Of a stretch of 64,000 nucleotides of DNA, positions 15,675 through 24,400 are shown piece after piece. This DNA is from Streptomyces viridiviolaceus (GTDB lineage Bacteria > Actinomycetota > Actinomycetes > Streptomycetales > Streptomycetaceae), in contig NZ_BMWA01000001.1 of NCBI RefSeq assembly GCF_014650995.1, positions 62,001 through 126,000 of the forward strand. The letters run 5' to 3'. The position numbers and the translations under genes were made by a program. The stretch's first letter is position 1, and every line of letters starts with the position of its first letter. The notes beneath the pieces are model-generated. The model had not been told where the DNA came from and ran no database searches. It saw only the letters and a list, made by a program, of their open reading frames with translations.

Positions 15675-17834
15675 TCACCCGTGCCAGGTCCGGTGCGCGA
15701 GGGCGGCCTCGGTACCGGCGAGGTAGACGGCCGTGGCGAGCCACTGCGTCGTGTAACGCTCCCGGTCGTCCTCGTGGAGGCGGCCGAAGGCATCGCGGCC
15801 GCGGTGGGCGGCCGCCGCGCCGAGGGTGGCGACCAGCTCCGCGCCGGTGACGAATCCACTGCGGCGCAGCACGGCCACGTCGCCTCGGTGGCCGTCCTGC
15901 CGCGCGGCTTCGGCGGCGGCCCGGCGTCCTCCCGCGACGGCCAGTTCGAGGATGCGGCGGATCCGCCGGAGCGGCGAGCCCTCAGGAGGGGCGGCGGATC
16001 CGGAGGGGACCGGCGGGGACGGACACGGCAGGTCCCGCGGGAAGTGCTCGTCGCCGAGGACGTCGTAACCGGTGTCGGCTCGACCCCGCCAGCCGTCCGG
16101 GAGGCGCAGCGTCGCCTCGGTGCCGGGGACCGGGCCGACGGCCAGCGGGCGCAGCGTCGTGCCCCGCTCGGGATCGACGCGGCCGACGACCCGGATCCGC
16201 AGCCCGGGATGCGCACCCAGCCGCCGGAGGTTGGCGGTGTGGGCGAGGCCGGGATGGCGGTGGGCGGGTGCCAGCCGTACGAGCGGGCCGTGCGCTGCCC
16301 GTCCTCCCCCAGCGGACGGGCCGCCCCGGTCTGTCAGTACCCGGACCAGCAGGTCCCCTCCGTCCACCGCGGCGACCTCCACGTCGCAGCCGGTCAGCGG
16401 CCGGGCGTGCCCGGCGCCGGCCGGATCGCCCGTCAGGGGCCCCGGGACGCGCTCGGTGGCGGAGTCGGTGCCCGGACCGGCGAACATCGACCCCCATGCG
16501 GCCCCGGTCCAGGGTCGTCCGGCGGCGAAGGTGACACGGACACCGCGTTCCGGCAGCAGACGGCCTTCCGGGGAGACGGCGGCCCCGGAGATGAGCAGGC
16601 CGCCGCGGGACAGCCGGAAGTGGTCGCTGAGGAAGGACCGGATGGCGACGTGGGCGGTACCGGCTCGGCGTGCCCTGGCCGGTCCGCCGGGCTCGACGTC
16701 GCTGAGCGTGTACCAGCGGCCGTCGTCGTCGACGAAGTGGGTGACCACCCCGCCCAGGCGGTCCGGGCCGATCACCGGTTCACGGCAGACGCCGTGGAGC
16801 CGGAGCGGCCCTTCGGGGTGGTGGTTGCGGCGGACGGCGCCGATCAGTTCCGGATCGGGATCGGCGGTCTGCAGACGATGGGTGACGAGGAGGAGGTCCC
16901 GCAGGGCGGAGACCAGCTCGTCGAGGCTGTGGCGGCGGTGCGGGTCGCGGGCGTCGCGCAGGCGGCGCACGACGCTCAGGGCCGCGGCCTCCGCGCGGTG
17001 GAGGCCCGCGAGGCGAGCGGTGTGGGCGGCTCGGAGCAGCTCGGCCTGAAGAACCGCTCCCGCACCGGCCGTTCCGGCGGAGAGCACGGCGGCCGCCGCC
17101 GTCCGGAGACCGGAGGCCGCCCGGATCCGGTCGGCGGAGGGGCCGGTGGGAGCGGCGGCCGGGGCGCGACGGTTCGGATCGGCGGGCGGGACGTTCCTCC
17201 GGCGTTCTTCGGGCTCTTCGGGCTCTTCGGGTTCTTCGGGCTCTTCGGTTCCAGCAGGCTCTTCGGGTTCAACGGGTTCAACGGGTTCGCCGGGTTTCTC
17301 GGGTTCAGCGGTTCCTTCGGGTTCCTCGGGTCCAGGCTCCTCGGGTTCAACGGGTTCGCCGCATTTCTCGGGTTCAGCGGTTCCTTCGGGCTCTTCGGGC
17401 TCTTCGGGTCCACCAGGCTCCTCAGGTTCAACGGGTCCTTCTGGTGCGGTGGGACCGGACAGTGCGGACGGTTCGAGCGGCACGGGCCGGGCGGGTGCCG
17501 CGACGGCGACCGGGCAGGCGCCCAGCACCGCCGCCCGGTGCAGGCAGCGCGGCGCCAACAGGCAGGTGCAGCGGGCCTGGCCGGCGGCGGTGACCGCACC
17601 GGACGGGTCGGGCTCCAGGGTCACCCGAGCGTCCTCACCGCAGCGGACCCGGAACGTCCCGTCCTCGGCGGTGACGGGCGCGGCGGCCAGGGCCTCGACG
17701 GCGGCGTCCAGTCTGCCGCGCAGCCGGGCGGTCAGTCCCTCCACCGCGGAGGCGAACACCTCGGGTACGACCGGTGGAAGTGGGGCGTCCGTGCCGGAAG
17801 AGGCCATCGGGTTCATCGAGTCGCCCGTGTTCAT
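15675..17834 (-). CDS. SWIM zinc-finger protein with Pro-Glu-rich linker (YehQ-like)
   Basis: 719 aa. A SWIM zinc finger lies at residues 89-99 (Cys89, Cys91, Cys97, His99 in RCTCLLAPRCLH, the CxCxnCxH pattern). Residues about 130-212 are a very acidic Pro-Glu repeat (EEPEEPEGTAEPEK-like). The rest is a large domain of mixed structure that I cannot assign. SWIM proteins of this kind occur next to VWA and MoxR genes, as in E. coli yehQ beside yehP. The ATG overlaps the stop of the upstream VWA gene by 4 bp, so it is the last gene of the operon. SWIM domains bind DNA or proteins; the role here is unknown. Confidence 0.8.
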   Translation of the reverse strand: MNTGDSMNPMASSGTDAPLPPVVPEVFASAVEGLTARLRGRLDAAVEALAAAPVTAEDGTFRVRCGEDARVTLEPDPSGAVTAAGQARCTCLLAPRCLHRAAVLGACPVAVAAPARPVPLEPSALSGPTAPEGPVEPEEPGGPEEPEEPEGTAEPEKCGEPVEPEEPGPEEPEGTAEPEKPGEPVEPVEPEEPAGTEEPEEPEEPEEPEERRRNVPPADPNRRAPAAAPTGPSADRIRAASGLRTAAAAVLSAGTAGAGAVLQAELLRAAHTARLAGLHRAEAAALSVVRRLRDARDPHRRHSLDELVSALRDLLLVTHRLQTADPDPELIGAVRRNHHPEGPLRLHGVCREPVIGPDRLGGVVTHFVDDDGRWYTLSDVEPGGPARARRAGTAHVAIRSFLSDHFRLSRGGLLISGAAVSPEGRLLPERGVRVTFAAGRPWTGAAWGSMFAGPGTDSATERVPGPLTGDPAGAGHARPLTGCDVEVAAVDGGDLLVRVLTDRGGPSAGGGRAAHGPLVRLAPAHRHPGLAHTANLRRLGAHPGLRIRVVGRVDPERGTTLRPLAVGPVPGTEATLRLPDGWRGRADTGYDVLGDEHFPRDLPCPSPPVPSGSAAPPEGSPLRRIRRILELAVAGGRRAAAEAARQDGHRGDVAVLRRSGFVTGAELVATLGAAAAHRGRDAFGRLHEDDRERYTTQWLATAVYLAGTEAALAHRTWHG
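17199..17447 (-). repeat. Pro-Glu-rich codon repeat within the SWIM gene
   Basis: This stretch of the SWIM gene encodes about 83 residues of near-tandem EP/EEP/EPEG units (read on the minus strand). The plus strand shows many copies of CGGGCTCTTCGGG and CGGGTTCAACGGG. Unit lengths vary in multiples of three, as expected for an in-frame array prone to slippage. The protein linker is strongly acidic and should be disordered. Confidence 0.85.
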
Positions 17835-20800
17835 CGAGTGGCCCCGCGGAGGCGCTCGCCCACCCAGCGGGCGAGCGAGAGGGGACTGAGGGCGGCCACG
17901 GGCATGCCGGCCGCGACGAGTTGCCGGGCGATCGGCACCGAGTAGCGGGGGACTCCGCCGTCGCCCAGGGCGGCGCAGCCCAGCAGTTGGACACCGGAGG
18001 AGAGCAGTGCCCTGGTCTCGGCCAGCAGCCCGTCGAGCGCGCAGCCCTCCTCGAAGTCGCTGACGACCACCATCAGGGTGCGGTTCGGCACCTTCACCAG
18101 CGAGCGGGCGTGGGCGAGCCCGGCCGCGACGTGCGTACCGCCGCCGATCTTCACCTCCAGCAGCAGCGAGAGCGGGTCGTCGACCCGGTCGGTGAGGTCG
18201 ACGACCTGCGTGCTGAAGGTGAGGAAGTGGGTGGAGAGCATGGGCGCACCGGCCAGTACGGCCGCCGTGAGTGCCGACCAGACGACCGAAGTCTCCATGG
18301 AGGCGGAGACGTCGACGACGAGGATCAGCCGCCAGTCGCTCTCCCGCGCGGTGCGGGTCCGGAAGACCGGTCGTTCGGGGACGATCTCGACCCCGCCGTC
18401 CTCCCGGCGGCGGATGTGGGCGAGGTTGGCGCGCAGCGTACGGGGCAGGTCGAGTCCCCCGCCGGGGCGCCGGGTGGGGCGTGGGGTGCTGAGGCCGGTC
18501 AGCGTGGGGCGCATTCGCGTGGCGAGTTCCCGGGTGAGTTCCTCGATCAGCCGTTTGACGAGCGGCCTCAGACTCGCCACCCGCTGCTCGGGCATTCCCC
18601 GGGCCAGCGTCAGTACGGCGCAGAGCAGTTCCACGGACGGACGTACCGAGGCGGGGTCGAGGTGCGCGATCACGTCCGTGCGGCCGTTCGCGGCGGCGCG
18701 TCCCAGGACCTCCTCCCGGATGTCCGCGCCGAAGAGCGCTTGGAGTTCCTCGGCCCAGTGCCGGGCACTGGGATATCCCTGGCCCTGGCCGCCGGTGTGT
18801 TCGTCCTCGCCCCGGCCCTCGGCCGGGTACGCCTCGCCGTCGCCCCGGACCGTGTCGTCCGCGCTCTCCTCACCGCCCTGCGCACTCCCCTCCCCGCTCT
18901 GCCCGAACAACTCGTCGAGGGCGCGCGCGTAGGGCCACAGGTCCGGCTGGAGGCTCTCGGTGTCGCGGCCCAGCAGCAGCCGCCAGCGGTCGGCTGGACC
19001 GAGCCGCGGAGTCCCCCGCGCCGGGCCGCCGCAGGCCACCGGCTCGCTCGGCGCGGATGCCGGCCCGTCCGGAACGGGCCCCTCCGTGGGCGTCGGAGGT
19101 CCGGCTCCGGCGCCGGAAGGCTGCACCGGCGCGGCGGCACCCGCGAGGCTCCCGGCCAGACCCAGTTCCCGGAGTACGGCGAGCCCCTCGTCGTCGGCCT
19201 CGGCCCAGCGCCCGACCAGCGCGGCGGGCGCGGTGAGCCGGAGGCCGGGCCGGTCGCCCAGACGGTCGGTCACGGCCGCCAGGAGCCGCCCCCGTCCCGC
19301 CGGGGTGAGCGCCCGGAAACCGCCGCGCAGTGCGGGAAGCCGGTCGAGGAAGCTCCGGTCGTCCATGGTCTCGACGCGTTCGAGCAGCGGGTCGAGCGCG
19401 GAGGGTACGGACTCGATCAGTGGTCCGGCGGCGATGAGCAGGCCGGTGAGCCGGCGCTCCAGCCGGTGCCGGGTGTCCGGTCCTGTGGCGGTGTCGACCC
19501 AGTCGGCGAGCCTGCCGCCCAGCAGTTCGGAGCTGTCGAGGCCGAGCAGCACCCGAGCGGCGAGGGCCGCCCCCTGGACGAGCGGGGAACCGGCGCGGGA
19601 GAGGTGGTGCAGCTCGCCGTCCAGGCGCAGGCCGAGCCGGTCCTCGGCGCTCCTGACGGCCAGGGTCACGAGAGCGGCGGCGTCCTCCTCCTCGTCGCTG
19701 CCGGCCAGCCCCGGCAGGGCGCGCACGGCGGCTTCCACGAGGGTGTCGGACAGTCCGGCCGCCCGGACCCGCACCCGCTCGGTGGTGCCGGGCAGGTGTT
19801 CCCGGCGTATCGACTCCGACACGTCGAGGGCCGTCAGCAGTTCGGGCAGTGCGGCCGCGGAGGGCAGGATCCGCGCGGCCTGCGTGAGGCAGTCGCCGAC
19901 GAGCTCCGGCAGGGCGCACCGGGCGGCGGCCCCCAGGAGGTCGATGACCCGGGCCGGGGTGGCTCCGCCGGCGGCCGACGCGCGGCGGTGGTTCTCCCGC
20001 AGGGTGCCGTCGGCCGCCTGGGCGGCGGTGACGCCTCTGACGCCCACCAGTTCGAGCCGGGCGGCGACCGCCGGGGTCCAGGCCGCCCGCCAGCGCGTGG
20101 TGAGGGCGTTCCCGTCCCCCGCGGCGGACACCTGGAGCGGCTCCGCGTAGCCCGCCCCGCACTCCTTGAGACGCTGGAGCAGGATCTCGCGCCGGGCGTC
20201 GAGGGCGGAGCGGAGCGGCGAGAGCCGGATCTCCCGGCGGGCGGGGCTGCCCGGACCGGGGAGCCGCAGCGACGCTAGCTCCGCCTCCACCCAGGGGCCG
20301 AGCCCGCAGCGCGGTGTGCCGGGGGCTGTGCGGCCGCGGCCCGTGCCGACCAGCACCGTTTCCGCGACCGGGCCGAGCGGTTCCCCCTGGCCCAGTACGG
20401 ACGTCATCGCCTCCAGCAGTTCGCTCCGGCCGGGTGCGGGCAGGCCGCGCAGCGTGCCGAGGTCGCAGGCCAGCCGTAGGGTCTCGATCGCCTCACCGGT
20501 ACCCGCGGTGTGCCCGGCCGCGCGGATCTCACGGCACAGTTCGGTGATGACGCGGGCGGCGGCGTCGCGTACCCGGCCGGGGTCGCCACCGGCGTCGAAC
20601 ACCGCCTGCTGCCAGCGCGGGTCACGGATGCCGGCCGGGTAGCCGGAACGGGGGTCCAGCAGGGCGAAGGCGTACGGCACCAGCGAGGTGACGACCGAGG
20701 AGCCCGGGCCCGTTGCCGGGAGGGCACCGGTCCCGGCGGCCGGGGGCTCCTCCTCACCGATCAGGCCGGGGGCGTGGAAGGCGCCGACCACCGCCGCGAC

Positions 20801-21382
20801 CCGGCGCCCTCCGGCCGCGGCGACGGCGCGGCGCATGTGTGCCTCGCGGGCGAGGTCGACGGCCCCGGTCCCACCGCGTGCCTGGGCGCCCCTGCGCAGC
20901 GCCCAGCCGACGCCGAGGGCGGCCCGGCGCACGGCCTCGGGCGTGCTGCCGGGGGCCTGCGCCTCGACCGTGCGGTCCCACAGGTCGTCCCCGTCCGGCC
21001 CGGTCGCCGCCGGGCCTGCCGACCACCCCGGGTCCGCGAGAGGCAGATCGCAGCAGATCACTTCCGCGCCTCGTTGCCGCGCCCAGCGGATCGCCGCCAG
21101 TTCCGGTGAGAAGTCGGCGAGCGGGTAGAAGTGCAGCCGTCCGTCCTGGTGCGCACCGGTCAGCGCCACCGGCGCGATGGTGCGCGGGTCGGAGACGTAC
21201 GGCAGCCACGGCTGGAAGTCGGCCGGCAGCTCGACGCAGACGACGTCGGCGGCCACGGCGTCCAGCAGCCGGGGTACGGCGAGGGCCAGTGCGGGACTGT
21301 GGTGCCGTACGCCGATCAGGTACGGCCGTGTCCGGGCTGCCAGTGCGGCCACCTGGGCGGCCGCCTCTTCTCTTACGGTCAT
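17831..21382 (-). CDS. DUF5682-VWA fusion protein (YehM+YehP-like)
   Basis: 1183 aa. The N-terminal part begins PYLIGVRHHSPALALAV and continues VVCVELPADFQPWLP; the RHH motif followed by an acidic strand is the DUF5682 pattern, and AAVVGAFHAPGL near residue 215 fits the same fold. A long helical middle follows (to about 1010), with Gly/Glu/Asp-rich linkers near 760-880. The C-terminal 170 residues are a VWA domain with a full metal-ion-dependent adhesion site: DVSAS (from 1024), Thr at IGGGT (1083) and Asp at VVSDFEEG (1109). In E. coli the corresponding YehM and YehP are separate proteins. Such VWA proteins usually partner a MoxR AAA+ ATPase. Start: ATG at 21382, with only a weak ribosome site, 66 bp after the upstream stop. 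Confidence 0.78.
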   Translation of the reverse strand: MTVREEAAAQVAALAARTRPYLIGVRHHSPALALAVPRLLDAVAADVVCVELPADFQPWLPYVSDPRTIAPVALTGAHQDGRLHFYPLADFSPELAAIRWARQRGAEVICCDLPLADPGWSAGPAATGPDGDDLWDRTVEAQAPGSTPEAVRRAALGVGWALRRGAQARGGTGAVDLAREAHMRRAVAAAGGRRVAAVVGAFHAPGLIGEEEPPAAGTGALPATGPGSSVVTSLVPYAFALLDPRSGYPAGIRDPRWQQAVFDAGGDPGRVRDAAARVITELCREIRAAGHTAGTGEAIETLRLACDLGTLRGLPAPGRSELLEAMTSVLGQGEPLGPVAETVLVGTGRGRTAPGTPRCGLGPWVEAELASLRLPGPGSPARREIRLSPLRSALDARREILLQRLKECGAGYAEPLQVSAAGDGNALTTRWRAAWTPAVAARLELVGVRGVTAAQAADGTLRENHRRASAAGGATPARVIDLLGAAARCALPELVGDCLTQAARILPSAAALPELLTALDVSESIRREHLPGTTERVRVRAAGLSDTLVEAAVRALPGLAGSDEEEDAAALVTLAVRSAEDRLGLRLDGELHHLSRAGSPLVQGAALAARVLLGLDSSELLGGRLADWVDTATGPDTRHRLERRLTGLLIAAGPLIESVPSALDPLLERVETMDDRSFLDRLPALRGGFRALTPAGRGRLLAAVTDRLGDRPGLRLTAPAALVGRWAEADDEGLAVLRELGLAGSLAGAAAPVQPSGAGAGPPTPTEGPVPDGPASAPSEPVACGGPARGTPRLGPADRWRLLLGRDTESLQPDLWPYARALDELFGQSGEGSAQGGEESADDTVRGDGEAYPAEGRGEDEHTGGQGQGYPSARHWAEELQALFGADIREEVLGRAAANGRTDVIAHLDPASVRPSVELLCAVLTLARGMPEQRVASLRPLVKRLIEELTRELATRMRPTLTGLSTPRPTRRPGGGLDLPRTLRANLAHIRRREDGGVEIVPERPVFRTRTARESDWRLILVVDVSASMETSVVWSALTAAVLAGAPMLSTHFLTFSTQVVDLTDRVDDPLSLLLEVKIGGGTHVAAGLAHARSLVKVPNRTLMVVVSDFEEGCALDGLLAETRALLSSGVQLLGCAALGDGGVPRYSVPIARQLVAAGMPVAALSPLSLARWVGERLRGATR

Positions 21383-21448
21383 GGATCCAAGTGAGCGGTT
21401 CGGCGGGGGACGGCCGCACGCGACGGCCGTCCCCTCAGGTGGCGGAAC

Positions 21449-24400
21449 TCAGCGACGACGCTTTCGCGGTCGCGGCACCTCCAGTTCCTCCGGCTGCGGT
21501 TCGTCCCCGTTCTGTACGCGCTGCCAGGCCTCGCGGTACAGCGTGGCGACGGGCCGGGTGGGAACGACGACGCCCAGGACGGGAACCTCGCCGTCGAGGA
21601 GGTCGTACATCGGCAGCTTCCACCGCTCCAGCGGGAGGTGCGGGTTGCCGGGCTGGGTCCAGCCACCGGGCAGGAACAGCGTGCGGCCGGCCTTGGAGCG
21701 GTTGCCTTCGACCACGAGGTCGGTGGCGGCGAGTTCGGCGCGGGCGGTGCGGAGCCGGGCCGCTCCGCCCCGCTGCCTCGCCCAGCCGGTCCAGCGAGCG
21801 GTGTTGCGGTCGGTCGGATCCGGCATGGTGAGCAGCATCAGGTAGAGGACGGCGGCGTCCTCACCGATGCCGTACCGCTCGGCCACCTCGCCGACCAGGT
21901 CGGGCACCGACCGGGCGGGGTCCTGCGGCCACCACAGACCGTCCTCGTCGCGCTCGCCCGCCACCGGGTTCCCGGGATCGTCGAGCAGCTCGGCGAACGG
22001 CCCGTCGTGGACCAGGCGCAGAGCGGTCTCCTGGGCGTTCGGCCGCTCGCCGGTGAACAGCGCCGCCAGGTGCGGGTCGTGGCCTGCGGCGTCCAGCAGC
22101 GCGGGCCGGACCGCGGGGACGGGGTCGGGCCCTTCGGTGCCCACCACCACGGCGCCGTAGCGTACGAAGTCGTCGCCGGTCTCCGTCGGTTCGCCGGCGG
22201 CCCGCCGGAACGCCTCCCAGTCGACCCGCCTGTCGAGGCCGATGAGCAGGTCGGGGTGGGCCAGCCGGTCGCGCAGCGCGGTCAGGACGCCGGGCAGGGC
22301 GGCCCGGATCGGGTCGCCGGACGGGAGACGGTGGGCGAGCCAGGCGGCCAGGGCCACCGAGCCCTTCAGCACGCTGCCGTCGAAGCCGGGCGTCTTCTCG
22401 GCCGACTGGAGGTAGTAGCGGCCGAACGTCCAGGTCAGGTCCCGGGTCAGCCGCGGCTCGGTGGACGCGTCGAGGAAACCGCGCAGTGCGTCCGCCGGTG
22501 CCCAACCCGGGGAGACCACGGTGCGGACCGCGTCGTGGAGCACCTCCTCGGGGATGGGTGTACGCCGGCCCAGCCGCTCGTTCCAGACCTCGGCCGCACC
22601 GGCGACGTCGGGGCCGTCCGCCCACAGCCGGGACGGCTCGGTGGGCAGCAGTGCCGCCACGACGGCCCGCAGGGCGCCGGAGTCCAGGGATCTCAGTTCG
22701 TCCTTGGCCACGCGCGCGTCGGCCGACTTCACACCGATGGTCTTCAGGGTCGCGGAGGGCACGGCCTCGCGCTTGTCGTCGATCTGCGGCATTCCGGCGA
22801 CCACGAGCCGGGCCATGGTCGGGGTGAGGCCCGTGAGCCGGGCGAACTCCTCGGCGGCCTCGGGGCGCCAGGGCACCGGGCCGCGCTGCGCGAGTTCGGC
22901 GCGGAAGGCCGCGACCCAGCCGGATGCCCGGGTCGGCTCCGGTACGAACGGCTCCTCGGACACCAGGGTGTACGGGGCGGGTGTCTCGAAGCGGCCGGAC
23001 GGGTCGTGGTACACCGCGCCGTAATGCCTTCCCCTGATCTCGGCCTGGTCGTACTCGTGGACGAACCTGTACCACTCGCCGGGGAAGGCGAGGAACGCGC
23101 CGCCGCCCAGGTCGAGCACGGTCCCCTTCGTGTAACCCTGCACGGCGTCCGGCCCGTTGAACAGGCCGTGGTCCAGAACCAGTCGGACCCGGCGCCAGTG
23201 ACCGGGATCCAGCTCCGTCAGGTCCTGCGCGTCCAGTTCGGCGAGAAACGCGTCGAGCGCCTGCCGGTGCTCCTCCACGGTGGCCTCCGAAGCGGCCCGC
23301 AGCGCCAGTACGGCGGGCAGTTCGGGCAGAGCCAGAGCGTTCACGTGCTCCAACGGCTGCTGCTCGGCCAGGGACACGTGCACGCGGCCCGCGGGGGCCG
23401 GCTCGGCAAGGCCCCGCACCGACCGGGCGAGGAGTTGCGGCAGCCCGAAGAGGTAGTGGTGGAAGTCGTAGTACCAGCGCTTGTCGCGTTCGGTCAGGCC
23501 GACACCGTTCAGCGCCGAGGCGAGCAGGCGGTCGCCGATCGCGGGCCGGGGTTCCTCCGGCACGTGGCCCTGGACCGCCGAGTCCAGCCGTGCGAGCGCC
23601 GCGTCCAGGGTCCGCTGCTGCTCGGCGGCGAACCGCACCACCCCGGTGATGCCCGCGCGCAGGGCCTCGTGACCGACCTGCGGCAGCAGTGCGCGGACCA
23701 GGCCGGGCAGCGCGTCCCGGTCGTCCGTCTCGTCGCCGGGCGCCTCCGCCACGGCCGCTGCCAGCAGTGCCGCCGCGGTGTCGTCGCCGAGCCGGCGGAG
23801 CGCCGCGGAGCCCTGTGGGTCGCGGGGCTGGAGCAGGTGCCAGTAGCGCAGGGGCGGCAGCAGGGCGGTGCCCGCGTTGAAGGGGCCGGCCGTCTGGCCA
23901 TGTGTGACCTCGGCGATCACCCTGCCCTCGGTGTCGAGCAGCCGGATGTCGTCCGACCGCCGCGTCACGGTCACGGGACGGTCGGCGCCGGGGAACACCA
24001 GCGCGTGCTCCGGGCTCGCGCTCACGCCGGTCGGCACGACGACCGAGCGCCCGGCCAGGTCCTCACCTCGCCGCGAACCGTCGGGCAGCGTGATCACACG
24101 CCAGCCGAGCAGCCCGTCCACCGGGGCGCACATCGGACCCGGCACGGCGGAGGGGGCGGGCAGCAGCCAGGCGGTGTCGAGAGTGCTGCCCTCCGGAGCG
24201 GTGCGCAGCCCCTCGCCGAACCAGTCCGGCGCGCCGGGTTCCCCCACCGTGTCGCCTGCCGGGTCGTACGCGTGCCAGGCGCTGTTCCCGTCGTCGGCCC
24301 AGTCCTTGATCCAGACCCAGTACGACGTGCCGTCGCTGATCAGCTGCCGCCTCGGCGGAACGTGGGTGTCCCCTCTCCGCAGCACGCCGTGACCGGTGGC

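Noticed and set aside
17140..17450. Plus-strand FGLFGLFGFF-like hydrophobic repeat protein
   Set aside because: This is the antisense reading of the Pro-Glu repeat in the SWIM gene and has no start or context of its own.
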